Shown: piece after piece, positions 48,601-59,299 of the stretch
Position numbering within the stretch: the stretch's first letter is position 1
How the letters are laid out: each line of letters opens with the position of its first letter
Assembly (NCBI GenBank): GCA_947683625.1
Contig: CANTUR010000039.1
Coordinates: 7,192,001 to 7,256,000 of the forward strand
Origin: Mallotus nudiflorus
Lineage: Eukaryota > Streptophyta > Magnoliopsida > Malpighiales > Euphorbiaceae
Direction of reading: 5' to 3'
Length of the DNA stretch: 64,000 nucleotides
Translations under genes and position numbers: made by a program
The notes under the pieces: generated by a model
The model's database searches: none
The model's input: the letters and a program-made list of their open reading frames with translations, nothing else
What the model was told of the DNA's origin: nothing

Positions 48601-50323
48601 TTATTAAATTGATGGAAATGTCTAGAACCTAGTCCTCCATCCTCTTCGCATTTACTAAGATATTCCATCTCATATAGTGAATTTATTGTTTATCCATCAT
48701 ATTAGTCTACCAAAATTTGTAGATCATAGCTTGTAAAATCATAATAAAAAGTATCTGGCAAAGAGAAACAACTTATGATATACTGTGGAATTGCTTGTGC
48801 TAATGTGTTGACCAAACTTTTTTTTCTAGCATGGCTTAAGAAATTTTCCTTATAACATTTAAGCTTCTCCTACAACTATTCCTTTGAGAAAGCAAAAATG
48901 AGTTTCTTTTACTTGTTCATCATCGCTAGTAACACTAAGTATTTAAAGTGATGCTCAACTACCTTCATTCCTAAAATAGAGCATAACTACTTTTGTTAAG
49001 GCATATCAATAGCTTTATTAAATGACTCCTCAAATTTTTCAAAATTTATTTTCTAACCAGATTCACTTTAATATTCATGGAGGAGTTTAGTAATAGCCAA
49101 ACACTCTAAAGTTATAGCACGCACAAACAACAAACTATAATCTACAAAAAATAAATGCGATATTTTAAGGCTATTTCTACTCATTTTAATTGGATGTGTG
49201 GAACCGACTATCATTATTTTTGAATAATTGCTAAAAACCCTTCTACACATAAGAGAAAAAGATATTAAGAAATAAGATCTCCTTAATGAAACCATCTAGT
49301 TGGTTTTCAGAAACCTTTTAACTGACCATTTACTAGAAATGAAAAAAAGCAGAAGATAAGCATTTAATGGTTAAATATATAAAGTGATATGTGAAAGCTA
49401 TACGAACTAAAATCTATTACAAAATAAATCCATTCAACTATGTTATATGTGTTAGTCATCTCTAACTCCACAACCTTAAAACCTCTTTTACTTATAATAT
49501 AATGTTTCATCGAATGAATGAAAAGCTTCAAAATTAATAATTCCATTATTTGTGATAAACTAGTTTGGCATAAAAGTGTGTTTAGAATCACTAATAACTC
49601 GAAGTAATACAAGCTTAAGCCAATTAGCCAACATTTTAGAGATAAGCTTGTATGTAACATTATATAAACTTAGTGGGTGTAAATCTTTCAAAGTTTTTTC
49701 AATTTTGGTCTTTTGGATAAGAGTAATAAAGGCATAATTTAAATTTAGAGGCACAGAACCAGAATACAAAAAATTTAACACCATTTGTGTAACACCTGTC
49801 CCAACCACATCCTATAACCTAAGAAAATGTGAAGCTATCAAGCCATCAAGTCTTGATGCTTTAAAGGGATGCATTTGCTTAAAAGCATCAAGAATATCTA
49901 CCTCTGTAAAAAGGGCATCCAACATTTCAATTGAAATAGATTGGAATTAATATGAACAAATAATAATTGGAAATCTTAAAGAATTCTTCCTTAATATATC
50001 ATTATGTGTGTTATGACAAACTTTTTCTATTTGTGATTAAGCATTCATGCTATAGATCACATAATATTTATGCTTAAATAATGCTAGATTATATTATTGG
50101 ATATCATTATTGCATAACAATAATTATTGCTTTATAGTTGTGTCAACACTATATTTACTAGTACTAATTTCATTGGCTCTTTGATTTTATGAATGGATAA
50201 TACTAATTATTTTATTCTTTAATTGACCACAATTTGTTTTTACATGACTAGGTCGATTGCTCATAATGCATTTTCTGGGAGCATTCCAAAGGAAATTGGA
50301 AATCTTAAAGAACTTAAAATTCT
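25782..50323 (+). CDS. LRR receptor-like kinase gene (subfamily VIII-2 type), first five exons, 3' part outside the window
   Basis: Five exons at 25782-25887, 40316-40499, 40872-40943, 41919-41990 and 50252-50323 join in one open frame of 168 codons plus two bases, all with GT-AG borders. The product begins with a signal peptide, then an N-terminal LRR cap (WNLSGEPCSG, CDCSYNN) and three 24-residue LRRs. This matches plasma-membrane kinases of the At1g56140/At1g53430 group, in which more LRRs, a malectin domain, one membrane span and a Ser/Thr kinase follow. Those exons are not in the window, so intron 5 exceeds 13.6 kb or the gene is truncated. Introns 1 and 4 (14.4 and 8.3 kb) are filled with transposons. 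No stop or frameshift is seen in the exons. Confidence 0.88.
25888..27285 (+). other. Start of intron 1, no recognisable element
   Basis: AT-rich sequence with a 15-A run near 27,022. No coding or terminal-repeat structure was identified. Confidence 0.5.
27286..27530 (+). repeat. Polypyrimidine (TTC/TC-rich) tract
   Basis: About 240 bp of almost pure C+T on the plus strand. It generates spurious Ser/Phe-rich and Lys/Arg-rich ORFs on the two strands. Confidence 0.85.
27680..28175 (+). repeat. GTTTTT-rich degenerate minisatellite
   Basis: Repeated 'ttgtttttctag/ttgtttttgtga' units, densest at 27,830-28,170. The antisense Thr/Lys/Asn ORF (27697-27939) comes from this and is not a gene. Confidence 0.65.
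28293..29160. repeat. Tandem duplication of a polypurine-rich segment, unit about 420-450 bp
   Basis: Copy 1 (28293-28710) and copy 2 (28711-29160) each run from 'taatctttttctttt' through a GGAAA/AAAGA-rich block to 'ccattcacacttgggttt' and 'cccaatctccaccctc'. Minus-strand Phe-rich ORFs here are fortuitous. Confidence 0.8.
29560..31300 (+). pseudogene. L1-type LINE reverse transcriptase remnant
   Basis: In shifting plus-strand frames: KKNVKSMVNRRPIY (about 29,690), a degraded 'ANMLK...SAFVP' block (29,770-29,830), GLRQGDP (about 30,040) and 'GALFVSHLIF' (30,170-30,210). 'GGLGFQNLRFFNIALL' (30,680-30,740) and 'KTWYININFLKANLSSNP' (30,785-30,840) follow; these are the ordered blocks of plant L1 ORF2. 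Stops are frequent. It lies in intron 1, sense to the host gene. Confidence 0.75.
31555..32115 (-). repeat. Copia B 3' LTR
   Basis: It shares blocks with 39566-40030 ('gatttcactattattgaaaa', 'aaatgcatcaactacgtgct', 'gaacatgactggatacat'). The boundary at 32115 is next to a polypurine tract (minus strand GATGGAGAT|TGTTAAAG). Confidence 0.7.
32300..32921 (-). pseudogene. Copia B: reverse transcriptase remnant
   Basis: The minus strand reads LDMKMAFLYGEFKDDIYM (about 32,770-32,830), a SLYGLKQS-like block near 32,715, and LYINDMLLV (YVDDML equivalent) near 32,580. Stops and frame changes are present throughout. It is truncated at 32,922 by the insertion of element C. Confidence 0.75.
32927..33201 (-). 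repeat. Copia C 3' LTR
   Basis: 275 bp, starts TGACAAAACAG and ends CTTTGACA on the plus strand. It matches 37385-37656 along its whole length. Confidence 0.93.
33202..33211 (-). other. Copia C polypurine tract
   Basis: The minus strand reads TTGAGGGGGAA directly before the 3' LTR. Confidence 0.85.
33220..34680 (-). pseudogene. Copia C: reverse transcriptase and RNase H
   Basis: 34259-34651 carries the RT N-terminus (DYDETFAPVAKMTTVR, LHQMDVKNAFLHGDLKEEVY, KLKRSLYGLKQAPRVWF). A gap at 34,133-34,258 contains the active site in another frame (minus strand VVLFVYVNDIVI, YVDD changed to YVND). 33662-34132 has MKDLDPLTYFLGLEVHH and RKLVRSLVYLT. RNase H spans about 33,230-33,700 (YSDADWADYPDTRKST, SSTEAEYRAM). 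Few stops remain, so it is much better preserved than copia B. Confidence 0.9.
35139..35447 (-). pseudogene. Copia C: integrase C-terminal part with poly-C expansion
   Basis: The frame at 35139-35411 reads LLLESFVPPPPPRFSCEAL, then VVYLINRLPSPFLNHVSPF and RTFGYVCYVHFPTHERIKL. The Pro run comes from a homopolymer (35327-35342, G on the plus strand) where related elements have a short VP.RFW.EAL. Between here and RT (34,680-35,138) only linker sequence with stops is seen. Confidence 0.85.
35327..35342 (+). repeat. 16-base G homopolymer
   Basis: Uninterrupted G run inside copia C integrase coding sequence, exceptional in such AT-rich DNA. Confidence 0.95.
35448..37286 (-). pseudogene. Copia C: Gag, protease and integrase core
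   Basis: The Gag ATG is at 37286 (MSSNKYDVFLIHFNGKNYS). Stops interrupt the N-terminal part to 36905, after which 485 codons are open. Two CCHC knuckles are visible: CFCCKGFGHYALSC and CNYCKKDGHIIKEC. The protease site is FDSGYSYHMT (DSGA changed to DSGY). The HHCC finger (HKCLGHPNSN ... CNSCRLGK) and the integrase core start (HSDVWEM, VTFIDDYSRFTWIYF) follow. A frameshift near 35,500 separates the DNGGEY block. Confidence 0.92.
37372..37384 (-). other. Copia C primer-binding site (tRNA-iMet)
   Basis: The minus strand reads TGGTATCAGAGCC, exactly the usual iMet primer site, directly after the 5' LTR. Confidence 0.92.
37385..37656 (-). repeat. Copia C 5' LTR
   Basis: 272 bp, same ends as the 3' LTR. 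Followed by the CTTTC duplication. Confidence 0.93.
37662..39420 (-). pseudogene. Copia B: integrase to gag remnant
   Basis: 38269-38577 reads MLINVRHIPNLGRNLILVST, then GMLKIAKGSFMIMKGY and FYHLHLDYISENDITKL, the protease C-terminus and GAG-pre-integrase of a Tnt1-like copia. 37,700-38,230 holds degraded integrase. 38,580-39,420 holds broken gag/protease sequence, including a Lys-rich ORF at 39224-39412 of no clear identity. Confidence 0.7.
39566..40030 (-). repeat. Copia B 5' LTR (right end uncertain)
   Basis: Direct counterpart of 31555-32115. A degraded 'agccaatatca' near 39,555 may be the primer site. The remaining bases to exon 2 (40316) contain nothing recognisable. Confidence 0.6.
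40316..40499 (+). CDS. LRR receptor kinase exon 2 (N-terminal cap)
   Basis: The acceptor is GACAG|TG. It encodes RALNSLFEQWDTRA, then LWNLSGEPCSGSAFND and ITCDCSYNNSTTCHITRL, the LRR N-terminal cap with conserved cysteines. It ends after CGATT before GTATGC, leaving two codon bases. The 184-bp length keeps the frame with exons 1 and 3. Confidence 0.9.
40872..40943 (+). CDS. LRR receptor kinase exon 3 (one LRR)
   Basis: Exactly 72 bp between TTCAG and GTAAGA. It encodes RVYALQKQGVIPDVIVNL plus KYLTYL, one 24-residue repeat, in phase 2 on both sides. Confidence 0.9.
41919..41990 (+). CDS. LRR receptor kinase exon 4 (one LRR)
   Basis: 72 bp between CTGTAG and GTGAGT. It encodes NIDRNYFTGPLPAFIGNL plus SALNVL, a clean plant-type LRR (N.FTG.LP..IGNL). 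Introns 2 and 3 (372 and 975 bp) hold nothing recognisable. Confidence 0.9.
42615..42701. repeat. (TA)n microsatellite in intron 4
   Basis: About 90 bp of TA with two AATA interruptions. The rest of 41,991-43,280 is AT-rich with no feature. Confidence 0.9.
43291..44895. mobile_element. MULE 2, non-autonomous
   Basis: 1,605 bp with inverted repeats of roughly 220 bp. The outer ends read GGGATAACAA; inner parts share 'cacatcag...' and 'ttaaaaatttaaccattag'. A 9-bp duplication with one mismatch flanks it: TATATAAAA (43282-43290) and TTTATAAAA (44896-44904). The interior has a 98-codon minus ORF (43694-43990, start MAIVSSGVKNGTSGIEF) and short polypyrimidine/polypurine blocks. I cannot identify a captured gene. 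It lies in intron 4. Confidence 0.85.
45129..45345. repeat. Foldback (inverted repeat) element with about 90-bp arms
   Basis: The left arm (45129-45220) is the reverse complement of the right arm (about 45,260-45345). Both carry 'aatctggttaaaccgcatca', one on each strand. A third partial copy in right-arm orientation lies at about 45,475-45,575. It could form a strong hairpin in the pre-mRNA of intron 4. Confidence 0.8.
45592..46030. repeat. Imperfect direct duplication, offset about 249 bp
   Basis: 45592-45775 and 45841-46018 share 'gaggcatcgaatgccataaa' and 'gctaatctaacaaaagagaa' blocks and more. They are separated by a TA run near 45,770-45,795. Confidence 0.8.
45840..46230 (-). pseudogene. 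RNase H-like (LINE or RVT_3 type) fragment
   Basis: One minus-strand frame reads NAETLAINHGQLLANNAAL, a stop, then RLLVKFDSSLVFPKLQTK and SSQPSFYNLIC. This resembles the 'AEALA...GL.LA...(L)..V.VESDS..VV' pattern of plant RNase H-like domains found in LINEs and related genes. The catalytic first Asp region is missing. Low certainty. Confidence 0.45.
46266..47562. mobile_element. MULE 3, non-autonomous, carrying a gene fragment
   Basis: Degenerate inverted repeats of about 200 bp. Left (46,270-46,450) and right (47,330-47,562) share 'aaagtatccaa', 'ggatgctcat(a/g)tgtaa' and 'tagatgcc' blocks in opposite orientation. The left tip appears to have lost its end (right tip GGTTATTTGCACTTATGG). A weak 9-bp duplication (CTAAGTTAT / TTAAGTTGC) is possible. 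Located in intron 4, sense to the gene for its captured fragment. Confidence 0.65.
46850..47145 (+). pseudogene. DUF647/RUS-like gene fragment captured by MULE 3
   Basis: The frame reads GRLWLIEKEF, then EEIDGQRWKYIVENDRFGRF and NKNSF. After a +1 shift near 47,090 it reads TLQTPQAP. 'DGRRWKY..E.D..G.FKK.S...V.LQTPQAP' is the signature near the N-terminus of ROOT UV-B SENSITIVE (DUF647) proteins. The match is from memory and short. The rest of the family domain is absent, so this is a fragment, not a gene. Confidence 0.5.
48300..49930 (-). pseudogene. L1-type LINE ORF2 remnant
   Basis: Ordered blocks on the minus strand: 'DILDAFKQMHPFKAS' (about 49,850-49,900), VLNFLYSGSVPLNLNYAFI and LHPLSLYNVTYKLISKMLAN (49560-49808), 'GFKVVELEMTNTYNIVEWIY' (about 49,430-49,490). 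ISHLFFVDYSLLFVRA (49068-49295; the catalytic FADD box is changed to FVDY) and LLNAISILEEGIGWKIGEG (48357-48551) follow. Typical plant L1 RT with decay. Intron 4, antisense. Confidence 0.85.
50252..50323 (+). CDS. LRR receptor kinase exon 5 (one LRR)
   Basis: 72 bp between GACTAG and GTAAGA. It encodes SIAHNAFSGSIPKEIGNL plus KELKIL. The next LRR exon was searched for by eye to 64,000 and not found. Confidence 0.88.
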
Positions 50324-50479
50324 GTAAGATTATCTTCTACAATTAAATCCTCTTAAAAATATATAATAATGAGTAGTTTAGCATTTATCTTACAAGTAAA
50401 CCTTCATAATAATTATCAATATAAATTTAAGTAGTGAATCCATTTTCTAATTTGGATAGGATTTTTTTTCCTCTTGTAG

Positions 50480-51250
50480 GCTTCAAATATCTCAAAATTC
50501 TTTTAACAACCTCTATATGTTCCTTGTTTAGGTTATGTATAAATTAAAATACAACTTTCATTAAAAGAAATATCTTGTTTAATATTTAATAGATATATAA
50601 GTCAACCAACAAATATTTTGTATCCACCTTTATCAACTGATTTAGAGGTTTAATTCTCACTAATTTAAAGTTCTTTTAATTAGTGTGTGTGTTGGCACCA
50701 AATTCTTTTTGCAAATTTAAAATATACTTTCTTTAAGAATGAAATATGCATTTTTTGGAAGATGCCACCTCTATTCGGAAAAATGAAATAAAAAACACTT
50801 CAGCCTTCCCAAATCTTTAATCTTAAATTCCTTTACAATGTAATCCTTTAGTTCCTATTATCATTTTTAATGACTACAGTGTCATCATATAAACTAAAAA
50901 TGTTTTAACCTAATCCTTAGTATAATATTTTGTGAAATGTTTATGGTCATTCTTACTTTTTTAATATCTCATATTCTTGACTAATATAGTGAACGTATCA
51001 AAATATGCCTTGAGAGATCAATTAGCCTACATAATGCCATTTTTAGCTAACTACTATATTTATAACATCATCATCAAATCTTGGATGGTGGCTCTATACA
51101 AACCTCCTACTCTAAGTGTCCATTTCAAAGGCATTTTTAACATCAAATTATTGCAAACCCTTTAAAATATGCAACCAAGTATACACCAATTTGTATGATA
51201 ATTATTTTCTCTAATGTAGCAAATGTTTCTTAAGTAATATATTATGTGGG
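50480..51250 (-). pseudogene. Very decayed copia reverse transcriptase
   Basis: The minus strand near 51,110-51,155 reads 'LQ.FDVKNAFEMDT', and near 50,880 a 'VYMMTL'-like remnant of the VYVDD box is seen. Order and spacing agree with a copia RT. Start of intron 5. Confidence 0.5.
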
Positions 51251-51279
51251 TTTAATTATAATCTTTAGCCACCAATCTA

Positions 51280-52759
51280 GGGTCACTTGCACCCACGGTA
51301 CCCAAGTTTATAACCTGATCTAGTTAGAATATATGACTTATTTTATCACTAAAAAACTCCCCAACTTTTTATTTTGGTCCCATAAAAGTACCCAAAATTA
51401 TTTTTCAGCTGGTAAAAATGACATGGAGCTATGTGGAAGCATATGTGTCATATATTTTCTTTACTTTTTCGTATAAATTAAATTAGAGAACTCATTTTTA
51501 ATGACATACAAATACAACTCATTCTCTCTTATTTTAATTTCTTAAATCAAAATTTAATTATTAACTTTAACATTGAATTTAATCAAATCCTAACTTATAA
51601 ACACCACCACTAATATCATATCACTGTCATCAAGATAACTCTGACCACCACCATTGTTATCAATATAATAACACCAACATTATTTTATTTATTTTTATTT
51701 TTATTACTTTTACCCAAAAACATCTCCATACTTTCTTCTTTCATAAATTCAACAAATAAGACAAGATTTGAAAAAGGCTTAAAAAACTTGCATGAACAAA
51801 GTTGTTTGCAAGGCAAAAAGATAATATGAATTAGAGTTGCAAATTTGTAGACAATTATTTATTTTCTTGGCATATTTATTTTATTTTATTTTTAGCACAA
51901 ACCATAACAAGATGCCTCGAGTTTTATTATTTTCTTTATTGCTTTTACCAAGTCCTTTTCTTTTTGGCTCTCACTCTTTAGCAAATTGTGATTGTTGCTT
52001 TCTTTGTCCTTACAAATAAGATCTTAGCCTCTCATGTCGAGTAAAATTTTGGTGAAATATTAAATTAAAAACCCCTTAAAAAATTAAAACAAGAAAGAGG
52101 CTAAAAATTGAAAAGAAATTATAATGTATTGATTAGCATTTTCTTGTTATTAAAGAAGGCAGTCAACTTTTTAGCTTTGCATTTAAGATGATTTACATTG
52201 AAAGAGTGAGAAAGAGCAAGACAAATATTACAATTTAATGATAAAGAAGAAGAACCACATAATAATATCCCTACTATGCAGAGATTTTGACACCTATAAT
52301 GAAAATTATTCATCATCTGCTGCCATCTATGGCTATAGGAACTCCAACTTTGAAAAATGGTTTCCATAAAAAGGAAACATCATATAAGAGTTAGGATAAG
52401 AATGTGGAGAAAGATCATAGAGGAGATTCATAACTCAATGAAGAACACAAATTTAGCCAATGATAGAGTAACTTACAAAATTTTAGGGCAAAAAGAGGCT
52501 GAAATATACAAAGAAGAAGTGAGGAAAGATAAGTAGTAAGTGACATGTCCACCTTTTTCAAGTGTAGTATTTAAAAAAATTTCTTTAACACATAAGCTGC
52601 CACATAAACTCCATATTATTATCATTTTCCAGAAACAAGCATTAGGTACTTCAATAAAACTTAGATCAAATGTCAGAAGGTTTTAAGTGACAAAATAAAA
52701 CTTAAGTATTATAATGGGATCAATTGATGAACTTGGGTATGATGGGTGAAAATAATTCT
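51280..52759. mobile_element. MULE 4, non-autonomous
   Basis: 1,480 bp flanked by a perfect 9-bp duplication ACCAATCTA (51271-51279 and 52760-52768). Inverted repeats share 'cacccacggtacccaagttt' (left) with 'cacccatcatacccaagttc' (right, reverse complement), and further in a 'ggag(c/t)(t/)tatgtgg(a/c)agc' block. No identifiable captured gene; small ORFs inside are not recognisable. Confidence 0.85.
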
Positions 52760-52839
52760 ACCAATCTAAATATATTTCTTATATTCCAAATAAAATGATA
52801 TTGCAAATTTAATATAAACAAAGCAAAAAAAAAAAAATT

Positions 52840-54137
52840 AAACTGCAATCAAATGATAAAAAACTTAGAGCCTAGGTTTAGTTTCACTATTCTAATCCGA
52901 TCATGAACATATTTACACATAAAAGACATTGACTTCAGTTAAGGATAATTGTTTTAAAATACCTAAAGACTCTCTCAAGTTCAATTAAGTATGCAAAGAT
53001 TAAAGTTTAACCTACTCTCGTGGTTAAGAAATTAATCTAAACTCATTAGGTTTCTTAACAATTAATCTATCACTGTAGACCCTACCTACTATCATGGTTC
53101 CCTATAGAGCTTGCCTACTCTCGTGGTCTAAGTCCTATGAGTCTTAAGCTGATAAATTCTCCTAACTCTCGTTAGTGAATCTACCCATAAATATACAATC
53201 AAGCTGGCCAAGAATGAAAAAAAATGTTAAGTGCAACTCATAGAATTAACTAAAAATCAAATTAAATAAATAACAACTTATGTTCAATTACATCATGAAA
53301 TAACTATTCCCAACCTAAACCCTAAAACAAAATTAGCCACAATTGGTTGTGGTCAAAAACACAAACATGATTAAGGATAAAAGAAAAAGAATTAATAAAA
53401 ATAAACTCTTGAATTTCTTGCATAAATTTTCTTTAATCTCCGTTAGCTCTAGTTTATGGCTGCCAATCAATGATCAAATATTATTTCTACCTTCTCATAA
53501 TCCTCCTTTTATAGAGTTCACCAGGAAAAGAATTTGAAATCCCTTAAAATTCTCTTCCTTTTTAGGTAAGGAAATCACTTTTTATTTAACATGACTTGTG
53601 ACATGGCTTTGACAAGCCAGGTCACATCTTATGTCATATAGTAAATTGATATCTAGAAAAACACACAACTTGAGACGTGGTATGAGATGAAGGCGTGTTG
53701 AATTGTCTTCTCTTATTTTGAACTTGCAGATTGTCACATGGCTTAACTCATGGCATCATGAAGGCATGTCATCTTTCTTTGCCCATTTTGATTTTTGACA
53801 TGGCTTATACAATCCATGTCACATATTGTGTCACTTTGCATGGGACATGCACACAAGTTGAAGCACGCCATGACACATGTCATGGGTTTCTTTTTCTTTT
53901 AGCTTGGCCAATAACCAAACGATTTGGCACATGTCTTGGCATAAGCCATGTCACTTTCATCTTGTTGAATTCTTTACCCGACATAATTTGGTAAATCGTG
54001 TTGCATGTTATGCTTGACACAATTCCTTATTCCTTTGGATTTCCTTTTTAGACTTAACTACAAAAAGGGAAAATAAATTAATATTATAAAAAAACTCCTA
54101 AAAAATGGTTTGAATAATAAAATCCTAATTAAACACT
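52840..54137. repeat. Unclassified repeat-like region, possibly part of a non-coding LTR element
   Basis: It contains repeated 'tactctcgtgg' motifs (53,010-53,130) and many short CATG-centred near-palindromes such as 'gacatggctt'/'aagccatgtc' (53,590-53,960). Sequence continues beyond the inserted LTR at 57,495-57,830. No coding potential was found. Confidence 0.4.
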
Positions 54138-54142
54138 ACCAC

Positions 54143-57489
<3,347 letters not shown>

Positions 57490-57839
57490 ACCACTAGCAT
57501 TTTTCCTATTCAAACTTATATTCTACCTAAATTATTCTAATTACATATTCAAATTTCATTAAAAATCAACTTAAAATATACTAAAAATAACATACATCAT
57601 CATTCAAGGGTCGAACATTCTTCTTCCAAAGGATTCTAAATCTAACTTCATTATATTGCTAAAAATTTCAAAATTTGGTCACATTTGATAATTTTTTTCC
57701 ATAAAAAATCTATTTTTTCAACAATTAGTTGGTAACACCACTATCCAGACAATGATTACTCTTTCCACCTATTTTCAATTAGTTTAACTGACAACTTTAT
57801 TTTGAAATTGACTTTTTTTTTTATGGAAATCTTAAAGAG

Positions 57840-58980
57840 ACCATGTAGATGGAATAGTTTCAAAGCTTTGTGGATACTTATAGGCCTAATAATTTTATGC
57901 CTTCTTTATAAGTCCCTTTATGGTCTTTCGTAGGTTCCTAAAGTATGGTTTGATCACCCTTTTTAGTTTTTACTTTATCTTACTTTTTATTACAATCAAG
58001 TAGATTCTTCTTATTAGTTTTTTCTTTTCTATAAGCACAGTTCAATTACTTTGTTACTTTCATTTATATTGATGACATCTTAGTCATCGATAATCTAAGA
58101 AGCATAGACACAGGACATGGATACGATACAATACAATACGGATACGACGATATGATGATTGTTAAATTTTTAAAATTTATATCTTTTCTATAAGCTAGTG
58201 TATTATTTGAAGATGATTTGTTTAAAAAAATGAAGCTAGTATGATAAAATAGAAACTCTATGAAATTTAAACACTTACTATAATCATTTAGTTAATTATC
58301 CATTATTATCATATATAAACAAACATTAAAAGTGGCCAATATACATTACCTATACAAAAAAAAATTGGAGCTAAAAAGTGTCCTGCCATGTCCTATACAT
58401 ATTCCAGTTGTGTCCTTCATGTATCCTAAAAATTAAAAAATAATAAAATAATAGGACACGTATCCAATCGTATCGGACAAGTGTCCGGTGCATGTTAATG
58501 TCCAACACAGATACTTCACCCTATTTGAAGTGTCGATGCTTCATAGTGGACAATAATGGTCCTTATATAAATACTCTCTTTTAAAAATTAATCTTCCTTT
58601 AAATATTTTAGGGCCTTCTATTTTTTCCTTGAAGTTGAGATCAAACCATTTAATGAAGGGTTCTACCTTGAAGTCAAATATATTAAGGACCTCCTTCTCC
58701 ATATTAAAATGATTGATTGCACACCTAATGCAACTCTAATGGCTTTAAAGGGTAGTCTCATGTTCCAAATGGCACACTTTAAATGCTACTTTCTATTAAT
58801 GTATAGTTAAGACTCTTTTAATACTTGAGCTTCACGTGGCCCAATATCACTTATGTCATGAATAGAGTGTTAATTTGCAATGATCCAACCATGTTGCATG
58901 TCAAGTTTGTTAAGATGATCACCTACCATCTAAATCTTGTACATTGTTATAGTCCATAATTTCTTTCTAACAACTTATTA
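57840..58980 (+). pseudogene. Plus-strand copia RT remnant (copia D), split by a MITE
   Basis: Left part: a 'LYKSLYGLS.VPKVWFDHPF' block (57,900-57,960) and FVTFIYIDDILVIDN (58,050-58,094). Right part from 58,555: 'NILGPSIFFLEVEIKPFNEG', IKMIDCTPNATLMA, then 'WPNITYVMNRV' (58,840-58,870) and 'PTMLHVKFVKMI'. Removing the insert and one target copy leaves the two halves in frame. LTRs were not identified. Confidence 0.8.
58095..58546. mobile_element. hAT-like MITE, 452 bp
   Basis: Inverted ends CTAAGAAGCATAGACAC (left) and CTATGAAGCATCGACAC (right, reverse complement). Flanked by TCGATAAT and TGGACAAT, an 8-bp duplication with 6 matches, the size typical of hAT elements. The interior has 'cgtatcggacaagtgtccgg'-like motifs. 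No ORF. Confidence 0.7.
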
Positions 58981-59053
58981 TCTTTATACGCCTTTCCTTA
59001 TGTTGATTGGATTGATTAGTTGTTAACATGTTGACGTACTATTAACTATTATT

Positions 59054-59274
59054 GAAGAATAAAATGCAATAAAAAGAAGAGAAAATTCAAAAGAAATATG
59101 TTTTCATATATTTATAAAAGAAAGGTTACAACCCTTATATATACACACAGGAAACCTATTCACATCCTAATTAGGAATAGAATAACATCCTAAATAAAAT
59201 AAAGACTTTATTCATAATTGTATACAAATATTTACTTTTTACTATATATAATCAAAATATTTACTTCCTCAACA
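59054..59274 (-). repeat. Copia E 3' LTR
   Basis: The minus strand starts TGTTGAGGAAGTAAA at 59274, just after a polypurine tract (AACTTAAGGGAAAG, 59275-59288). The far end (TG at 59054 on the plus strand) is inferred. Confidence 0.65.
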
Positions 59275-59299
59275 CTTTCCCTTAAGTTGGTGAATGTAT

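Noticed and set aside
53590..53960. Array of CATG-containing near-palindromes resembling a CRISPR-like or operator array
   Set aside because: Spacing and sequence are irregular and there are no conserved repeats with unique spacers; treated as an unclassified plant repeat.
50324..54137. Search for LRR exon 6 of the receptor kinase
   Set aside because: No 72-bp segment with LRR codons between AG and GT was found; the 'cttgtaggcttcaaatatctc' site near 50,480 belongs to the decayed copia.
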